A program made the position numbers and the translations under genes. The notes beneath the pieces are model-generated. The model was not told the DNA's origin. It was given only the letters and a program-made list of their open reading frames with translations, and did no database searches. Positions 18,201 to 27,658 of a DNA stretch of 64,000 nt are shown here, in pieces. The stretch's first letter is position 1. Every line of letters starts with the position of its first letter. Source of the stretch: an uncultured Clostridium sp. (GTDB lineage: Bacteria; Bacillota; Clostridia; Clostridiales; Clostridiaceae); assembly GCA_934755305.1 (NCBI GenBank), contig CAKVLD010000004.1, positions 85,462-149,461 on the forward strand, read 5' to 3'.

Positions 18201-21200
18201 TATAGTTGCTTATGATCTTGGCTATATTCCTCTTGGTGAGGTAGTAGATAGGTTAGAACTAGTATTAGATGGTATGGATAGATTAGAAAAGTATAAAGGT
18301 CACTATTTAAATTGGTATGATACAAGAAATTGTGAAGGTCTATGGCCAAGGTATATATCTACGGTAGATAGTGGTAATCTATTAGGATATTTAATGGTTA
18401 TAAAGAAATCTTTAGAAGAATATAAAAATAAACCTATTATAAGAGTAGAAGAAATTGAGGGAATAAAAGATACTTTAAAAATATTAGGTATTAATTATGA
18501 AAGCTCAGATTTAGAAATAAAAGATTATAAAGCAGAATTAGAAAAGATATTAGATATTTTAGAAAAAGAAAATGTTGAAAAAGAAGATAAAGAAAAATTA
18601 TATTGGCTTAATAAGGCTAAAAAAGAAGTAAAACTAAAGATAAGTTATTATGATTACATATTTGATGGAGTAAGTAAGTTGTTTGGTAAAAAATTCAATA
18701 TAAATTCTCCTTCAGTGTATGAAATAATTAAGTATATAAATGAATTAGATAATTTTTCAGGTAAGGAATTTAAAAATGTATTAAAAGAGAAGTTAACTTT
18801 ATTAAGCACATTAATTAACAGAATAGATAATATAATAAATAGAATTAATAAAATCATAGAAGAAATGGATTTTAAGTTTTTATACAATGCAGATAGAGGA
18901 CTATTTTACATTGGATTTAATATAGAAGAAAATTCTTCAGGAAGTTCTTATTATGACTTATTAGCTTCAGAATCTAGGACTACTTCTTTCATAACTATAG
19001 CTTTAAACGAAGTACCAAAAGAACATTGGTTTAAGCTAAGTAGAGCTATGACTAAAGCTTTTAGTGAAAAAGCTTTAGTATCTTGGAGTGGAACTATGTT
19101 TGAATACTTTATGCCTTCACTTATTATGAAAAGCTATAAAGATACATTACTTAATATGACCTATGCATCTGTAATTGCAGCACAGCAAAACTTCGCAAGA
19201 AGAAAGAAGGTACCTTGGGGAATTTCTGAATCTGCATATTATCAATTTGATATGGGAGATAATTATCAATATAAAGCTTTTGGAGTGCCAGGAATAGGAT
19301 TAAAAAGAGGTCTTGAAAATGAACTTGTAATATCTCCATATTCAACATTAATAACATTGCCTTATTCAAAAGATGAGGGAATTAATAATTTAAGAAAGTT
19401 AAAAGAGAAAAATGTATATGGCAGATATGGCTTTATAGAAGCTATTGATTATACAAAAAATAGAGTGAGCAAAATGAATGTAGATGATGAAGAAGTAGAG
19501 AGTAAAAATGTAAGTTGCTATATGGTTCATCATTTAGGAATGTCATTAATGGCTTTAGATAATATTTTAAATAACAATATTTTACAAGAAAGATTTCATA
19601 GTATCCCAGAGGTTAAGTCAGTAGAATTATTATTAAAAGAAAAGATACCTAGTAGAATAACTTTTGATAGAGAAGAAATAATAGAAGGCAGAAGAAACAA
19701 TATTGAAGTAGAAGAAACTATTCCAAGAATTTATGAAGGAGCAAGAAGGGAAAATCCAGAGGTTTTATTATTATCTAATGGCAGTTATTCTGTCATGACA
19801 ACATTAACTGGTAGTGGATATGCTAAAAAAGATAATATGACTATATATAGATGGAAGGGAGATAGTACTACTGATTCAAGTGGTAGCTTCTTTTACATAA
19901 AGAATTTAAATTCTAATAATTACTGGAGTTCAACTTATGAACCATGTAAAACTCAGGGAGAAGAGTATAGAGCAGAATTTAAAGTTGATAGAGGAATATT
20001 TAAAAGAAAAGATGGTTCTATAGAAAGTAATTTAGAAATAGTAGTATCTCCAGAAGATGATGTTGAAATTAGAAAACTAATATTTAAGAATACAGGTAAT
20101 AAAGGTAGAAGCATAGAAGTAACAAGCTATATGGAAGTTACTTTGCAAAGTTTTGAAGGAGATGCTGTTCATCCAAGTTTCTCAAATTTGTTTATATCCA
20201 CTGAATATTTAGAAGATAAAAAATGTATTATAGGAAATAGGCGACCTAGAGCAAGTAATAGTACTGTACCTTATGTATTTCATAAATTAGTTACTAATGA
20301 AAAACTAGAAGGAAATATTACTTATGAAACTTCAAGACTTAATTTTATAGGTAGAAATAGAAGTTTAGAAAATCCAAGAGCTTTAGATAATGGAATGACT
20401 TTAGGAAATACTGTTGGTACTGTTTTAGATCCTATTATGAGTATTAGAGGGAGAATTAGACTAGAGCCAAATGAGGAAAAAGTACTTTATTATGTAACAG
20501 GAACTACAAAGTCAAGAGAAGAAACTATAGCACTTGTTGATAAATATAGTGAAGTAAATAAACTAGAGAGATGTTACTATTCATATAGTAAAGCAGTTCA
20601 ATTAGAGTTAAGAGCAATAGGAATTAAGTCAGAGCAAGCTAATATTTATCAGAGATTAGCTTCTTATATATTATTTTTACATAGCGGCAGAAATGATAGA
20701 GAAAATTATATTAAGGAAATAAAACATAATCAACAAGATTTATGGGCATATGGAATTTCTGGTGACTTACCAATTGCTATGGCTATGGTAAAGACAGAAG
20801 AAGATATGGATTTAGTTCGTGGAATGATAAAGATGCATTACTATTGGAAGAGTAAAGGATTAAAGGTGGATTTACTTATTTATAATGATGAAGAATCTTC
20901 CTATGAACAACCCTTACAACAAAATATAATTAGTGCAGTTAATCTATCTAAAGAAGGGGAAATATTAAATAAACCAGGTGGAATATTTATTCATAATAAT
21001 TCTACTATGAACAAGGAAATAAGAGATTTTTTAATTGGAATATCAGCACTTTATGTTGATAGCAGTAAAGGAAGCATTATTACTCAAATAAGAGATATTG
21101 ATAAATTAGAAGAAGATATAGATTTAAGACATAAAGAATTAGAGAAAATTCATAAATTTACTCTTCCTGTAGATAGGGAGAATATGGAGGTAAATGAAGA

Positions 21201-23646
21201 AAACTTATTTGTTAAAACTAAAGAAGAGGATATTAAATCCTATAGTACAGCTAAGTTTAATGTAGAAAACTTAGATTTCTGGAATGGCTATGGAGGCTTT
21301 GATCCAGTAGATAGTAGTTATGTTATAAAGCTTGATAATTATAAGGATACACCAGCACCTTGGATAAATGTTATTTCTAATGAAGATTTTGGATTTCATA
21401 TCTCAGAAGTTGGGTCTGCTTATACTTGGTGTGGAAATAGCAGGGAAAATAAAATTACACCTTGGAGCAATGATTGGGTAACAGATCATTTAGGTGAAGC
21501 TTTATATATAAGGGATGAAGAGACAGGTAAATACTTCTCTATATCACCAAAGCCAGTTAGAGATAAGGGAGAATATATAATAAGACATTCTTTTGGATGT
21601 TCTACTTTTATTCATGAAGCTTATGGTATAAAAGGAGAGATGGAAGTATTTTGTCCAAAGGGAGAAAAGCTTAAATTTCAAAAAGTGATTTTAGAAAATT
21701 TAACAGATGAAGATAGAGAAATATCTGTATATTATTATGCACAATTAGTCTTAGGAGTTTTTAGTTATGGAAGTGCAAGATATATATCAACATCATTAAA
21801 AGATGAATGCATAGTTGGAGAAAATCCTTATAGTAAGTATTTTGGAAAAGGTAAAGCTTATTTAACTATAGTTGGAGGAGATAATCTCACTTTTACAGGA
21901 GATAGGAAAGAGTTTATCGGAATAGGGGGAACAACTTCTAGACCAAGAGCTTTAGAATATAATAATTTATCAAATAAAATAGGAAGTATATATGATCCAT
22001 GTTTAGCAGCAAAAAGCAAATTAATTTTAAAAGCTAAAGAAAAAAAGGAAGTAGTAATACTTTTTGGTCAAGAAGAGTCTTATGAAGATATAGAAAAAAT
22101 AATTAATAAATATAAAAGTATAGAAAATTGTAATAATGCCTTAGAAGAGGTTAAAAAATATTGGTCACATTTCCTAGGGAATATACAAGTTAAAACAAAA
22201 GATAAATCTATGAACTATTTGCTTAATGGGTGGCTTTTATATCAAACATATAGTTGTAGATATTTGAGTAGAACAGCATTTTATCAATCAGGAGGAGCTT
22301 ATGGATATAGAGATCAACTTCAAGATTCTATATCATTAGGAATAGTAAATTCTGAAATAACTAAAGCACAAATATTAAGAAGTGCAGAGAAACAATATTT
22401 AGAAGGTGATGTTCAACATTGGTGGCATCCAGTTATTAATAGTGGAATAAGAACAAGGTTTTCAGATGATTTATTATGGTTGCCTTATGTGACCTATGAG
22501 TATATTTCAAAAACAGGAGATTATTCAATATTAAATTTAAAAGCAAGATATTTAGAGGATGAACCTTTAAAAGAGGGAGAAGACGAAAGATATACTATAG
22601 TAGATGTATCTAATAAAGAAGGAAGTATATATGAACATTGTATAAAGGCTATAGATAGAGCTTTAAAGTTTGGAAAACACAATATTCCATTAATGGGAAG
22701 TGGAGATTGGAATGATGGTATGAGCACTGTGGGGAATAAAGGAAAAGGGGAAAGCGTATGGCTTGGATGGTTCCTATATAAAATATTAGATAATTTTGAT
22801 ACTATATGTGGATATATGAAAGATGAAGCCAAACAAGAATATTACAAGGAAAAGAAGGAGTTTATAAAAGAAAACTTAGAAAAGGAAGCTTGGGATGGCA
22901 GTTGGTACAGAAGAGCTTACTTTGATGATGGAACTCCTTTAGGTTCAAGAGAAAATGAAGAATGTCAAATAGATTCATTAGCTCAAAGTTGGAGTATAAT
23001 ATCAGGCGCTGCTACAAAAGAAAGAAGTATAGAAGCTATGAATGCAGTAGAGAGAAATCTAGTTAAAGAAGATAAAGGCATGATATTATTATTAACTCCA
23101 CCTTTTGAAAAGTCTGATTTAGAGCCTGGTTATATAAAGGGCTATGTGGCAGGAGTAAGAGAAAATGGTGGTCAATATACTCATGCAGCTGTATGGGTGA
23201 TTTTAGCTTTAACTAAGTTAGGGTTAGGTGATAAGGCAGTAAGATATTACAATATGATAAATCCTATAAATCATACTAATACAGAACTTGAATGTAAAAG
23301 TTATAAGTTAGAACCTTATGTTATGGCTGCAGATGTATATATAAGAGAGCCTCATGGTGGTCGTGGAGGCTGGAGCTGGTATACTGGTGCATCTGGATGG
23401 ATGTATAAAGTAGGAGTTGAAGATATTTTAGGTTTAAAAACTATAGATGGAAAAGGATATAAAATAGAACCATGTATTCCAGCATCTTGGGAAGGATATA
23501 AGATAAATATAAAAAATGATACAGAGGACTATGAGATAATTGTAGAAAGGGGTAAAAATAAAGGAATATCAATTAATGGTAAAAAAGCAGAATGTGATAT
23601 AATATATAAAGATCAGGGAAAAATAAAGGTTAATGTTATAATATAA
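15289..23646 (+). CDS. Cyclic beta-1,2-glucan synthase homologue (GT84 + GH94)
   Basis: A 2785-residue membrane enzyme, full length for the NdvB/Cgs family. A cytoplasmic N-terminal domain is followed by membrane segments (about 344-400), a GT84 domain with LDADTFMP near 563 and RLHRWVRGDWQLLRW near 708, further membrane segments (about 744-900), a glycoamylase-like domain (about 920-1450), two GH94-type beta-sandwich repeats and a C-terminal barrel with GSGDWNDGM near 2471 holding the catalytic Asp. In proteobacteria the GT part polymerises UDP-glucose on the protein itself and GH94 trims the chain by phosphorolysis. Start TTG with AGGGAGTG 8 bases upstream. Activity is inferred from domain order. 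Confidence 0.9.
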   Translation: MNKKETSNCRKHVLNELKAAFSLIKENYKYIKYAENEREEILGAGEWLLDNIYLIEKEYKSIKENMPREYFDNLNKINEEDENPRVLEYAKEYINRKEGEITQDEVINFLNNKKTIFTIAELWAFPLMLKIAIILNIAGITSQLVAFQEERIKGKIIAYRIIDNKEDAKNILKDINSEVKSSSIFWDTLKRTLRDNSIEDAKLWDFISLQDEDNSIRNSFIEGNLEQNISIYISALRKIEDIEWREVFNQTSYIEKQLLKDPDHIYELMDFDTKDYYRHKVEELSRKFKVEENALIDEVLELSETAKVDNKDEYKTHVGYYLMDEGVYELKKRLNSKAKVRVTMKESLFVVLNILITLVITGTVLALSYNLGSDFTTKEFIISALVTIIPASEITVAFINWSVSKVVPIRFMPKMNFLDNIPDTFKTIVVIPAMLTSPKRTAELISQLEVIYHANKDKNIYFALLGDFPDYKEEVGPGDKSIINTGLKEIKRLNDKYFKDDEHFFLLNRDRVFNKSEGVFMGRERKRGKLLEFMAFLKGDKNHTYTTISGDISKLKEMKFLITLDADTFMPKDSAKELIGTMAHVLNTAKLEDNRVKHGYGIIQPKVSISLESKNSSAFSRIFAGDSGVDGYSVAYSDTYEDLFAEGSFVGKGIIDIDAFYNILKDEIPENKVLSHDLLEGAYVRCGLVNDIEFIDNYPSSYGASTKRLHRWVRGDWQLLRWLFSPKISLLSKWKIFDNLRRSLLAQNLLLAVLLNLTVLEGEEQIVMLCFLGAIIPLVFTVTDFVVTPKNTIIGTFKSLRQCILIISFIPYQAYVMTDAIIRSLYRMFVSKKKLLEWQTAEDVEKNINNSKVSYVKRMWFSILMGVTVIFISLNSRAVIKVTNIPIGCIWLISPYIAYYISISDSKNKYELSLEDKELLRDNSRRIWAYYEDFVNDENNYLAPDNYQENPYKGVAYRTSPTNIGMGLISNIVAYDLGYIPLGEVVDRLELVLDGMDRLEKYKGHYLNWYDTRNCEGLWPRYISTVDSGNLLGYLMVIKKSLEEYKNKPIIRVEEIEGIKDTLKILGINYESSDLEIKDYKAELEKILDILEKENVEKEDKEKLYWLNKAKKEVKLKISYYDYIFDGVSKLFGKKFNINSPSVYEIIKYINELDNFSGKEFKNVLKEKLTLLSTLINRIDNIINRINKIIEEMDFKFLYNADRGLFYIGFNIEENSSGSSYYDLLASESRTTSFITIALNEVPKEHWFKLSRAMTKAFSEKALVSWSGTMFEYFMPSLIMKSYKDTLLNMTYASVIAAQQNFARRKKVPWGISESAYYQFDMGDNYQYKAFGVPGIGLKRGLENELVISPYSTLITLPYSKDEGINNLRKLKEKNVYGRYGFIEAIDYTKNRVSKMNVDDEEVESKNVSCYMVHHLGMSLMALDNILNNNILQERFHSIPEVKSVELLLKEKIPSRITFDREEIIEGRRNNIEVEETIPRIYEGARRENPEVLLLSNGSYSVMTTLTGSGYAKKDNMTIYRWKGDSTTDSSGSFFYIKNLNSNNYWSSTYEPCKTQGEEYRAEFKVDRGIFKRKDGSIESNLEIVVSPEDDVEIRKLIFKNTGNKGRSIEVTSYMEVTLQSFEGDAVHPSFSNLFISTEYLEDKKCIIGNRRPRASNSTVPYVFHKLVTNEKLEGNITYETSRLNFIGRNRSLENPRALDNGMTLGNTVGTVLDPIMSIRGRIRLEPNEEKVLYYVTGTTKSREETIALVDKYSEVNKLERCYYSYSKAVQLELRAIGIKSEQANIYQRLASYILFLHSGRNDRENYIKEIKHNQQDLWAYGISGDLPIAMAMVKTEEDMDLVRGMIKMHYYWKSKGLKVDLLIYNDEESSYEQPLQQNIISAVNLSKEGEILNKPGGIFIHNNSTMNKEIRDFLIGISALYVDSSKGSIITQIRDIDKLEEDIDLRHKELEKIHKFTLPVDRENMEVNEENLFVKTKEEDIKSYSTAKFNVENLDFWNGYGGFDPVDSSYVIKLDNYKDTPAPWINVISNEDFGFHISEVGSAYTWCGNSRENKITPWSNDWVTDHLGEALYIRDEETGKYFSISPKPVRDKGEYIIRHSFGCSTFIHEAYGIKGEMEVFCPKGEKLKFQKVILENLTDEDREISVYYYAQLVLGVFSYGSARYISTSLKDECIVGENPYSKYFGKGKAYLTIVGGDNLTFTGDRKEFIGIGGTTSRPRALEYNNLSNKIGSIYDPCLAAKSKLILKAKEKKEVVILFGQEESYEDIEKIINKYKSIENCNNALEEVKKYWSHFLGNIQVKTKDKSMNYLLNGWLLYQTYSCRYLSRTAFYQSGGAYGYRDQLQDSISLGIVNSEITKAQILRSAEKQYLEGDVQHWWHPVINSGIRTRFSDDLLWLPYVTYEYISKTGDYSILNLKARYLEDEPLKEGEDERYTIVDVSNKEGSIYEHCIKAIDRALKFGKHNIPLMGSGDWNDGMSTVGNKGKGESVWLGWFLYKILDNFDTICGYMKDEAKQEYYKEKKEFIKENLEKEAWDGSWYRRAYFDDGTPLGSRENEECQIDSLAQSWSIISGAATKERSIEAMNAVERNLVKEDKGMILLLTPPFEKSDLEPGYIKGYVAGVRENGGQYTHAAVWVILALTKLGLGDKAVRYYNMINPINHTNTELECKSYKLEPYVMAADVYIREPHGGRGGWSWYTGASGWMYKVGVEDILGLKTIDGKGYKIEPCIPASWEGYKINIKNDTEDYEIIVERGKNKGISINGKKAECDIIYKDQGKIKVNVII

Positions 23647-23650
23647 TTTA

Positions 23651-23696
23651 TGTCTCAGAAATATAATATGTTAAAATAAGATATATTTCTGAGACA
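23651..23696 (+). terminator. Perfect inverted repeat after the glucan synthase
   Basis: TGTCTCAGAAATATA (23651-23665) and TATATTTCTGAGACA (23682-23696) are exact complements 16 bases apart, starting five bases after the stop codon. The tail (AATATTTATG) is poor in T, so it may be a weak terminator, an mRNA-stabilising hairpin or an operator for the next gene. Confidence 0.5.
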
Positions 23697-23793
23697 AATA
23701 TTTATGAAATATAATATACCATATTTTATATATTATATTTACATGTTAGAAAAAAATGTGTAAAATTAAGGGGATTAAGGTGGTGAATTGAGA

Positions 23794-24546
23794 ATGAATA
23801 ATAGTAAAAAAGGTTTAGTGATAATAGTTTTATTAACTATGACTTTAATAGCAATTCTTGGAGTTGGAATAGTAAAAACCAAAAAGTTAAATGCTAAAAA
23901 CCAAAAAGAATTTATGGAATTCATGGAAGCGTTTAATAATGAAACATTAGAAAAAGAAACAAAAGCAGCTGATTTTGTTGGTAAGGTAAAAGAAAAGCAA
24001 GAAGTTAACATGTTAATATTAGGGGATGGATTAGCAGCCAGCCAAGGAAAAACAACAGATGATGGTATTTGGAGCGATGGAGTATCTAATTTTATTAAGA
24101 GTACATATGGATCTGAAGTTAAGTTGCAAGTAATAAGTGAAAGTAAGGCTAAGATAGAAGATGGATTAAATACTGTAAATTTAAATGACATATCTAATAA
24201 TGATCTTATAATACTTTGTTATGGAAGTAATGATAGTAGTGATTTTACAAGTATAGATTCATTTAAAGGAAATTATACTAATATGGTCAAGAAAGTTAAG
24301 GAAGAAAATCCTAACGCAACTGTAATAGTAGTACTACCAAGTAATTTAAGTTTGGATAATAAGTACAGATTAAAGATAATGGAGGTTTGCAATGAAAATG
24401 GACTAGCTTATGCTGATATGAAAACTTCATTTCAACAATCAGGATATGCAGAATCTAAATTAACAAAAAATTCTTTACCTACAGATATGGGATATCAAAT
24501 ATATAGTCAAACTATAAACAATATTATAAAGTCATTAATTGTATAA
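23794..24546 (+). CDS. Membrane-anchored SGNH-hydrolase-like protein, catalytic residues altered
   Basis: A 250-residue protein with an N-terminal membrane anchor (about residues 8-28) and an extracytoplasmic SGNH/GDSL-type alpha/beta domain. Block I reads LILGDGLAASQG, with glycine at residue 79 where the nucleophile serine is expected. Block III YGSND (143-147) is present. The usual DxxHP block is replaced by LPTDMGY. SGNH enzymes de-acylate or acylate sugars and lipids; this one may be inactive or use another serine. ATG at 23794 has AAGGTGG at good spacing. Its place after the glucan synthase suggests a role in glucan modification, which is inference. Confidence 0.72.
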   Translation: MNNSKKGLVIIVLLTMTLIAILGVGIVKTKKLNAKNQKEFMEFMEAFNNETLEKETKAADFVGKVKEKQEVNMLILGDGLAASQGKTTDDGIWSDGVSNFIKSTYGSEVKLQVISESKAKIEDGLNTVNLNDISNNDLIILCYGSNDSSDFTSIDSFKGNYTNMVKKVKEENPNATVIVVLPSNLSLDNKYRLKIMEVCNENGLAYADMKTSFQQSGYAESKLTKNSLPTDMGYQIYSQTINNIIKSLIV

Positions 24547-24573
24547 ATGTAATAATTATACATTGATAAGGCG

Positions 24574-24604
24574 AACATTAATTGATATAATAGTAATGTT
24601 TTTT
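24574..24604 (+). terminator. Weak Rho-independent terminator
   Basis: AACATTA pairs with TAATGTT and is followed by TTTTC, between the SGNH-like gene and the P-loop gene. The stem is short and AT-rich. Confidence 0.5.
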
Positions 24605-24629
24605 CACTATGAATTATGGAGGGTTTATG

Positions 24630-25184
24630 ATGCCTGTAAAGATAGCAATTTTAGGTGGCCCTAGATGTGGCAAGACTACCTTAATGCAACAATTATATGT
24701 AGAACTAAAAATAAGAGATATAAATGTAGGAGCTGTTCCTGAATATAGTACGGATTATCTTAAAGATAAAGGTATGATTGAAAATATAGCAGAACAATAT
24801 GGGATATATTTAGGCCAACTAAGATTAGAAGAAGAGTTAAATGAATTTGATTATGCTATAACTGATTATGCAACATTTGTTCCATACATATATGGAAGAT
24901 TTATGCTTGGTGATAAAGAAAGAACAAAGAAAGAAATAGAGATATTAAAAGATTTATACATACTTGCTCTAAGAGATTTACCAAAGTATGATCACATATT
25001 TTTTGTTCCAAGAGAGTTTGGATATACAAAAGACGGTGTAAGATGGCAAGATGAAGATATGGCATCTGCAGTAGATAGTGCTATTTTATCTTTCTTACAA
25101 GCTGAAAATGTTAAATACACAACTATAAGTGGGACAACCAAAGAAAGAGCAGAAAGTATTTTAAAAGAGATAGGAATAGAATAA
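24630..25184 (+). CDS. NadR/Ttd14-like P-loop NTPase
   Basis: A 184-residue cytoplasmic NTPase or kinase-like protein. Walker A GGPRCGKTTL lies about 8 residues from the start; ITDYATFVPYIYGRF resembles the second acidic motif of AAA_28/NadR-type kinases, and HIFFVPREFGYTKDGVRWQ fits their lid region. GGAGGG at 24618-24623 favours ATG at 24630, with 24627 possible; the earlier ATG at 24609 precedes that site. The family includes nicotinamide-riboside kinase domains, but no adenylyltransferase domain is present here, so the substrate is unknown. A strong terminator follows directly. Confidence 0.75.
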   Translation: MPVKIAILGGPRCGKTTLMQQLYVELKIRDINVGAVPEYSTDYLKDKGMIENIAEQYGIYLGQLRLEEELNEFDYAITDYATFVPYIYGRFMLGDKERTKKEIEILKDLYILALRDLPKYDHIFFVPREFGYTKDGVRWQDEDMASAVDSAILSFLQAENVKYTTISGTTKERAESILKEIGIE

Positions 25185-25203
25185 ATTAAAAAGTTTGAGT
25201 TAG

Positions 25204-25234
25204 AAGTGTTGATTTTTTATCAGCACTTTTTTTG
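25204..25234 (+). terminator. Rho-independent terminator
   Basis: AAGTGTTGAT pairs with ATCAGCACTT (one G-T pair) around a T-rich loop and runs into a stretch of T ending TTTTTTTG. Confidence 0.85.
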
Positions 25235-25397
25235 ACATTAGAAAAATATAATATTTTATAGCAGAAATTATTATAGGATATTGAAAAAAGTAATAAAAAG
25301 TATTGTAAATGTTTACAAAAAGAATTGATATTCATTGAATTTTATTAAAATAGATTCTATTATATAAATGAAAATTTATATAATAGGGGGCAAGATT

Positions 25398-26507
25398 ATG
25401 AATAAGTATTTAAGTTTAAAAATTAAAGTTATTTCTTTTATAGCTATCATCATGGTAGTATTTACACATTGTTATAATTTTAAAGATAATTTCTTAACAG
25501 TAACTACAATTATCACAGAGGGATTAAATTATGGGACGTTTATAGAATACTTTATATGCAATGGATTAAGTAGAGCTTCAGTACCAATATTCTTTTTGAT
25601 ATCAGGTTATTTATTTTTTTTATCCTTTGAATTTTCAGTATCTGGATATTTTAGTAAAATAAAAAGTAGATTTAAGTCTTTATTTATACCGTATGTATTA
25701 TGGTCATTTATAAGTATGGGAATTTGTCTGATTTTCTGGGGAGTAGATATAATGCCTGTAAACGATATGAAGACTAATTTAGAAGGAGGAGGATTTGCAC
25801 AAGTCTTTTTAAATCCGCCTAATTTTCAATTTTGGTTTGTAAAGCAATTAATAATTTATTTTGTATTATCACCAATATTCTATTTATTATTAAGGTGTAA
25901 AATTACTAGAATTATATATTTATTAGCAGTACTATTCTTATGGATTATAGATTTTGGAGCAATATTTAATGTTATTGTAGTAGAAGCTTTATTATTCTTT
26001 TCTTTAGGAGCATATCTTTCAATTGCAAAAAAAGAAGATATTATTTTAAAAGAAAAGAGTAAGAATGTAGTTATTGTAATTTTAGCAATGTGGGTTGTAA
26101 CATTAGTAATAAAGACAGTATTATGTGGAGTACTAAGTATGGATGATTCTACTACAGTTATTTTAATTTTATACAAAGTAAGTGTACTGATAGGTATATT
26201 TTCAATGTGGTTTGGATTAGATTATGTAATGAAAAATGAGAAACTTACTAAAAATATTTTAAGATTTACCCCACATACATTTTTTATTTTTTGTTTTCAT
26301 GAACCTTTATTAGATTTTGTTATTCAGTATAGTTTGATAAATATTAGTGATGGAACTTTATTTAATACAATTACATTTTTTATTTATCCTATAGTAACAA
26401 TAATTTTAGCTATTTTGATAAGTAAATTATTGATTAAATATTTTTCAGGAGTACATGATATTTTAACTGGAAGTAGGGGAACTAAAAAAATAAATTTAGT
26501 AAAGTAA
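25398..26507 (+). CDS. Acyltransferase family 3 membrane protein
   Basis: A 369-residue polytopic membrane protein with about ten hydrophobic segments. The early IIMVVFTHCYNF carries the conserved histidine of acyltransferase-3 proteins, which move acetyl or similar groups across the membrane onto surface sugars, lipids or peptidoglycan. RASVPIFFLISGY and a late HTFFIFCFHEP stretch are also typical. ATG at 25398 has AGGGGG 8 bases upstream; the frame from 25368 has no such site. It stands alone ahead of galE. The acceptor is unknown; surface glycans are likely given the neighbourhood. Confidence 0.85.
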   Translation: MNKYLSLKIKVISFIAIIMVVFTHCYNFKDNFLTVTTIITEGLNYGTFIEYFICNGLSRASVPIFFLISGYLFFLSFEFSVSGYFSKIKSRFKSLFIPYVLWSFISMGICLIFWGVDIMPVNDMKTNLEGGGFAQVFLNPPNFQFWFVKQLIIYFVLSPIFYLLLRCKITRIIYLLAVLFLWIIDFGAIFNVIVVEALLFFSLGAYLSIAKKEDIILKEKSKNVVIVILAMWVVTLVIKTVLCGVLSMDDSTTVILILYKVSVLIGIFSMWFGLDYVMKNEKLTKNILRFTPHTFFIFCFHEPLLDFVIQYSLINISDGTLFNTITFFIYPIVTIILAILISKLLIKYFSGVHDILTGSRGTKKINLVK

Positions 26508-26613
26508 TATTTATTTCATAAATATGTAAGAAGATTTTAAGTAATAAGGGTTTTAATTTAAAATATATAATGCTAAAGTTAATATAATAAGAAAAATAAG
26601 GAGGAAACATAAT

Positions 26614-27600
26614 ATGGCTATTCTTGTGTGTGGAGGAGCTGGCTATATAGGTAGTCACATGGTAGCAGAACTTCTAGAAAATAAAGAAGAAGTTGTTATA
26701 TTAGATAATTTTGAAAAAGGTCATAAAGATGCTCTATTAGGAGGCAAACTTTATGTTGGAGATTTAAGGGATAAAGAGATATTAAATAAAGTTTTTACTG
26801 AAAATAAAATAGATGCAGTTATTGATTTTGCAGCTTATTCTCTAGTTGGAGAAAGTATGACAGAACCATTAAAATATTTTAATAATAATGTTTATGGAAC
26901 AATAAGTTTACTTGAAGCTATGAAAGAACATGGTGTTAAGTATATTGTATTTTCATCTACAGCTGCAACTTATGGAGAGCCAAAAGTAGTTCCTATAGAA
27001 GAAAATAGTGACACTATACCTACAAATGCTTATGGAGAATCTAAGTTATTAGTAGAAAAAATACTAAGATGGTGCGATAGTGCTTATGGAATAAAATATA
27101 CAGCTTTAAGATATTTTAATGCAGCAGGAGCACATGTAAGTGGACAAATAGGAGAAGATCATTCTCCAGAAACGCATTTAATACCATTAATTTTAGATGT
27201 TGCCTTAGGAAATAGGGAAAAGATAATGATGTTTGGTGATGATTATAATACTAAGGATGGAACTTGTGTAAGAGATTATATTCATGTTACTGATTTAGCA
27301 AAAGCTCATCTTTTAGCTCTAAAGAGATTAAAAAATGGAGGAGAAAGTACAGCTTATAATTTAGGTAATGGTACAGGATTCTCTGTTAAAGAAGTTGTAG
27401 AAGTTGCAAGAAAAGTTACAGGACATGAAATACCAGCAGAAGTAGCACCTAGAAGAGCAGGAGATCCAGCAACATTAATAGCTTCTTCAGAAAGAGCTAT
27501 AAAAGAATTAGGATGGGAACCAAAGTTTAATGATTTAGAAACAATTATTAGTACAGCTTGGAAATGGCATAGTTCTCATCCACAAGGTTATGAAAAATAG
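26614..27600 (+). CDS. galE: UDP-glucose 4-epimerase
   Basis: A 328-residue extended short-chain dehydrogenase that interconverts UDP-glucose and UDP-galactose with tightly bound NAD. CGGAGYIGSH near the N-terminus is the nucleotide site; SSTAATYGEP supplies the catalytic Ser/Thr and YGESK the Tyr/Lys pair; RYFNAAGA and RDYIHVTDLA are galE hallmarks. AAGGAGG lies about 7 bases before ATG. It is transcribed alone, about 4 kb before the first capsule locus, and could supply UDP-galactose to all three loci. A terminator follows. Confidence 0.95.
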   Translation: MAILVCGGAGYIGSHMVAELLENKEEVVILDNFEKGHKDALLGGKLYVGDLRDKEILNKVFTENKIDAVIDFAAYSLVGESMTEPLKYFNNNVYGTISLLEAMKEHGVKYIVFSSTAATYGEPKVVPIEENSDTIPTNAYGESKLLVEKILRWCDSAYGIKYTALRYFNAAGAHVSGQIGEDHSPETHLIPLILDVALGNREKIMMFGDDYNTKDGTCVRDYIHVTDLAKAHLLALKRLKNGGESTAYNLGNGTGFSVKEVVEVARKVTGHEIPAEVAPRRAGDPATLIASSERAIKELGWEPKFNDLETIISTAWKWHSSHPQGYEK

Positions 27601-27616
27601 AATTTAGTAATGTATT

Positions 27617-27644
27617 AAGGTGATGTAGGTTGTTACATCACCTT
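27617..27644. terminator. Bidirectional hairpin between galE and a small minus-strand gene
   Basis: AAGGTGATGTA pairs with TACATCACCTT around a short loop. It lies 17 bases after galE and 15 bases beyond the stop of the convergent gene. T-tails are weak on both strands. Confidence 0.65.
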
Positions 27645-27658
27645 TAATTATGTAAAAA

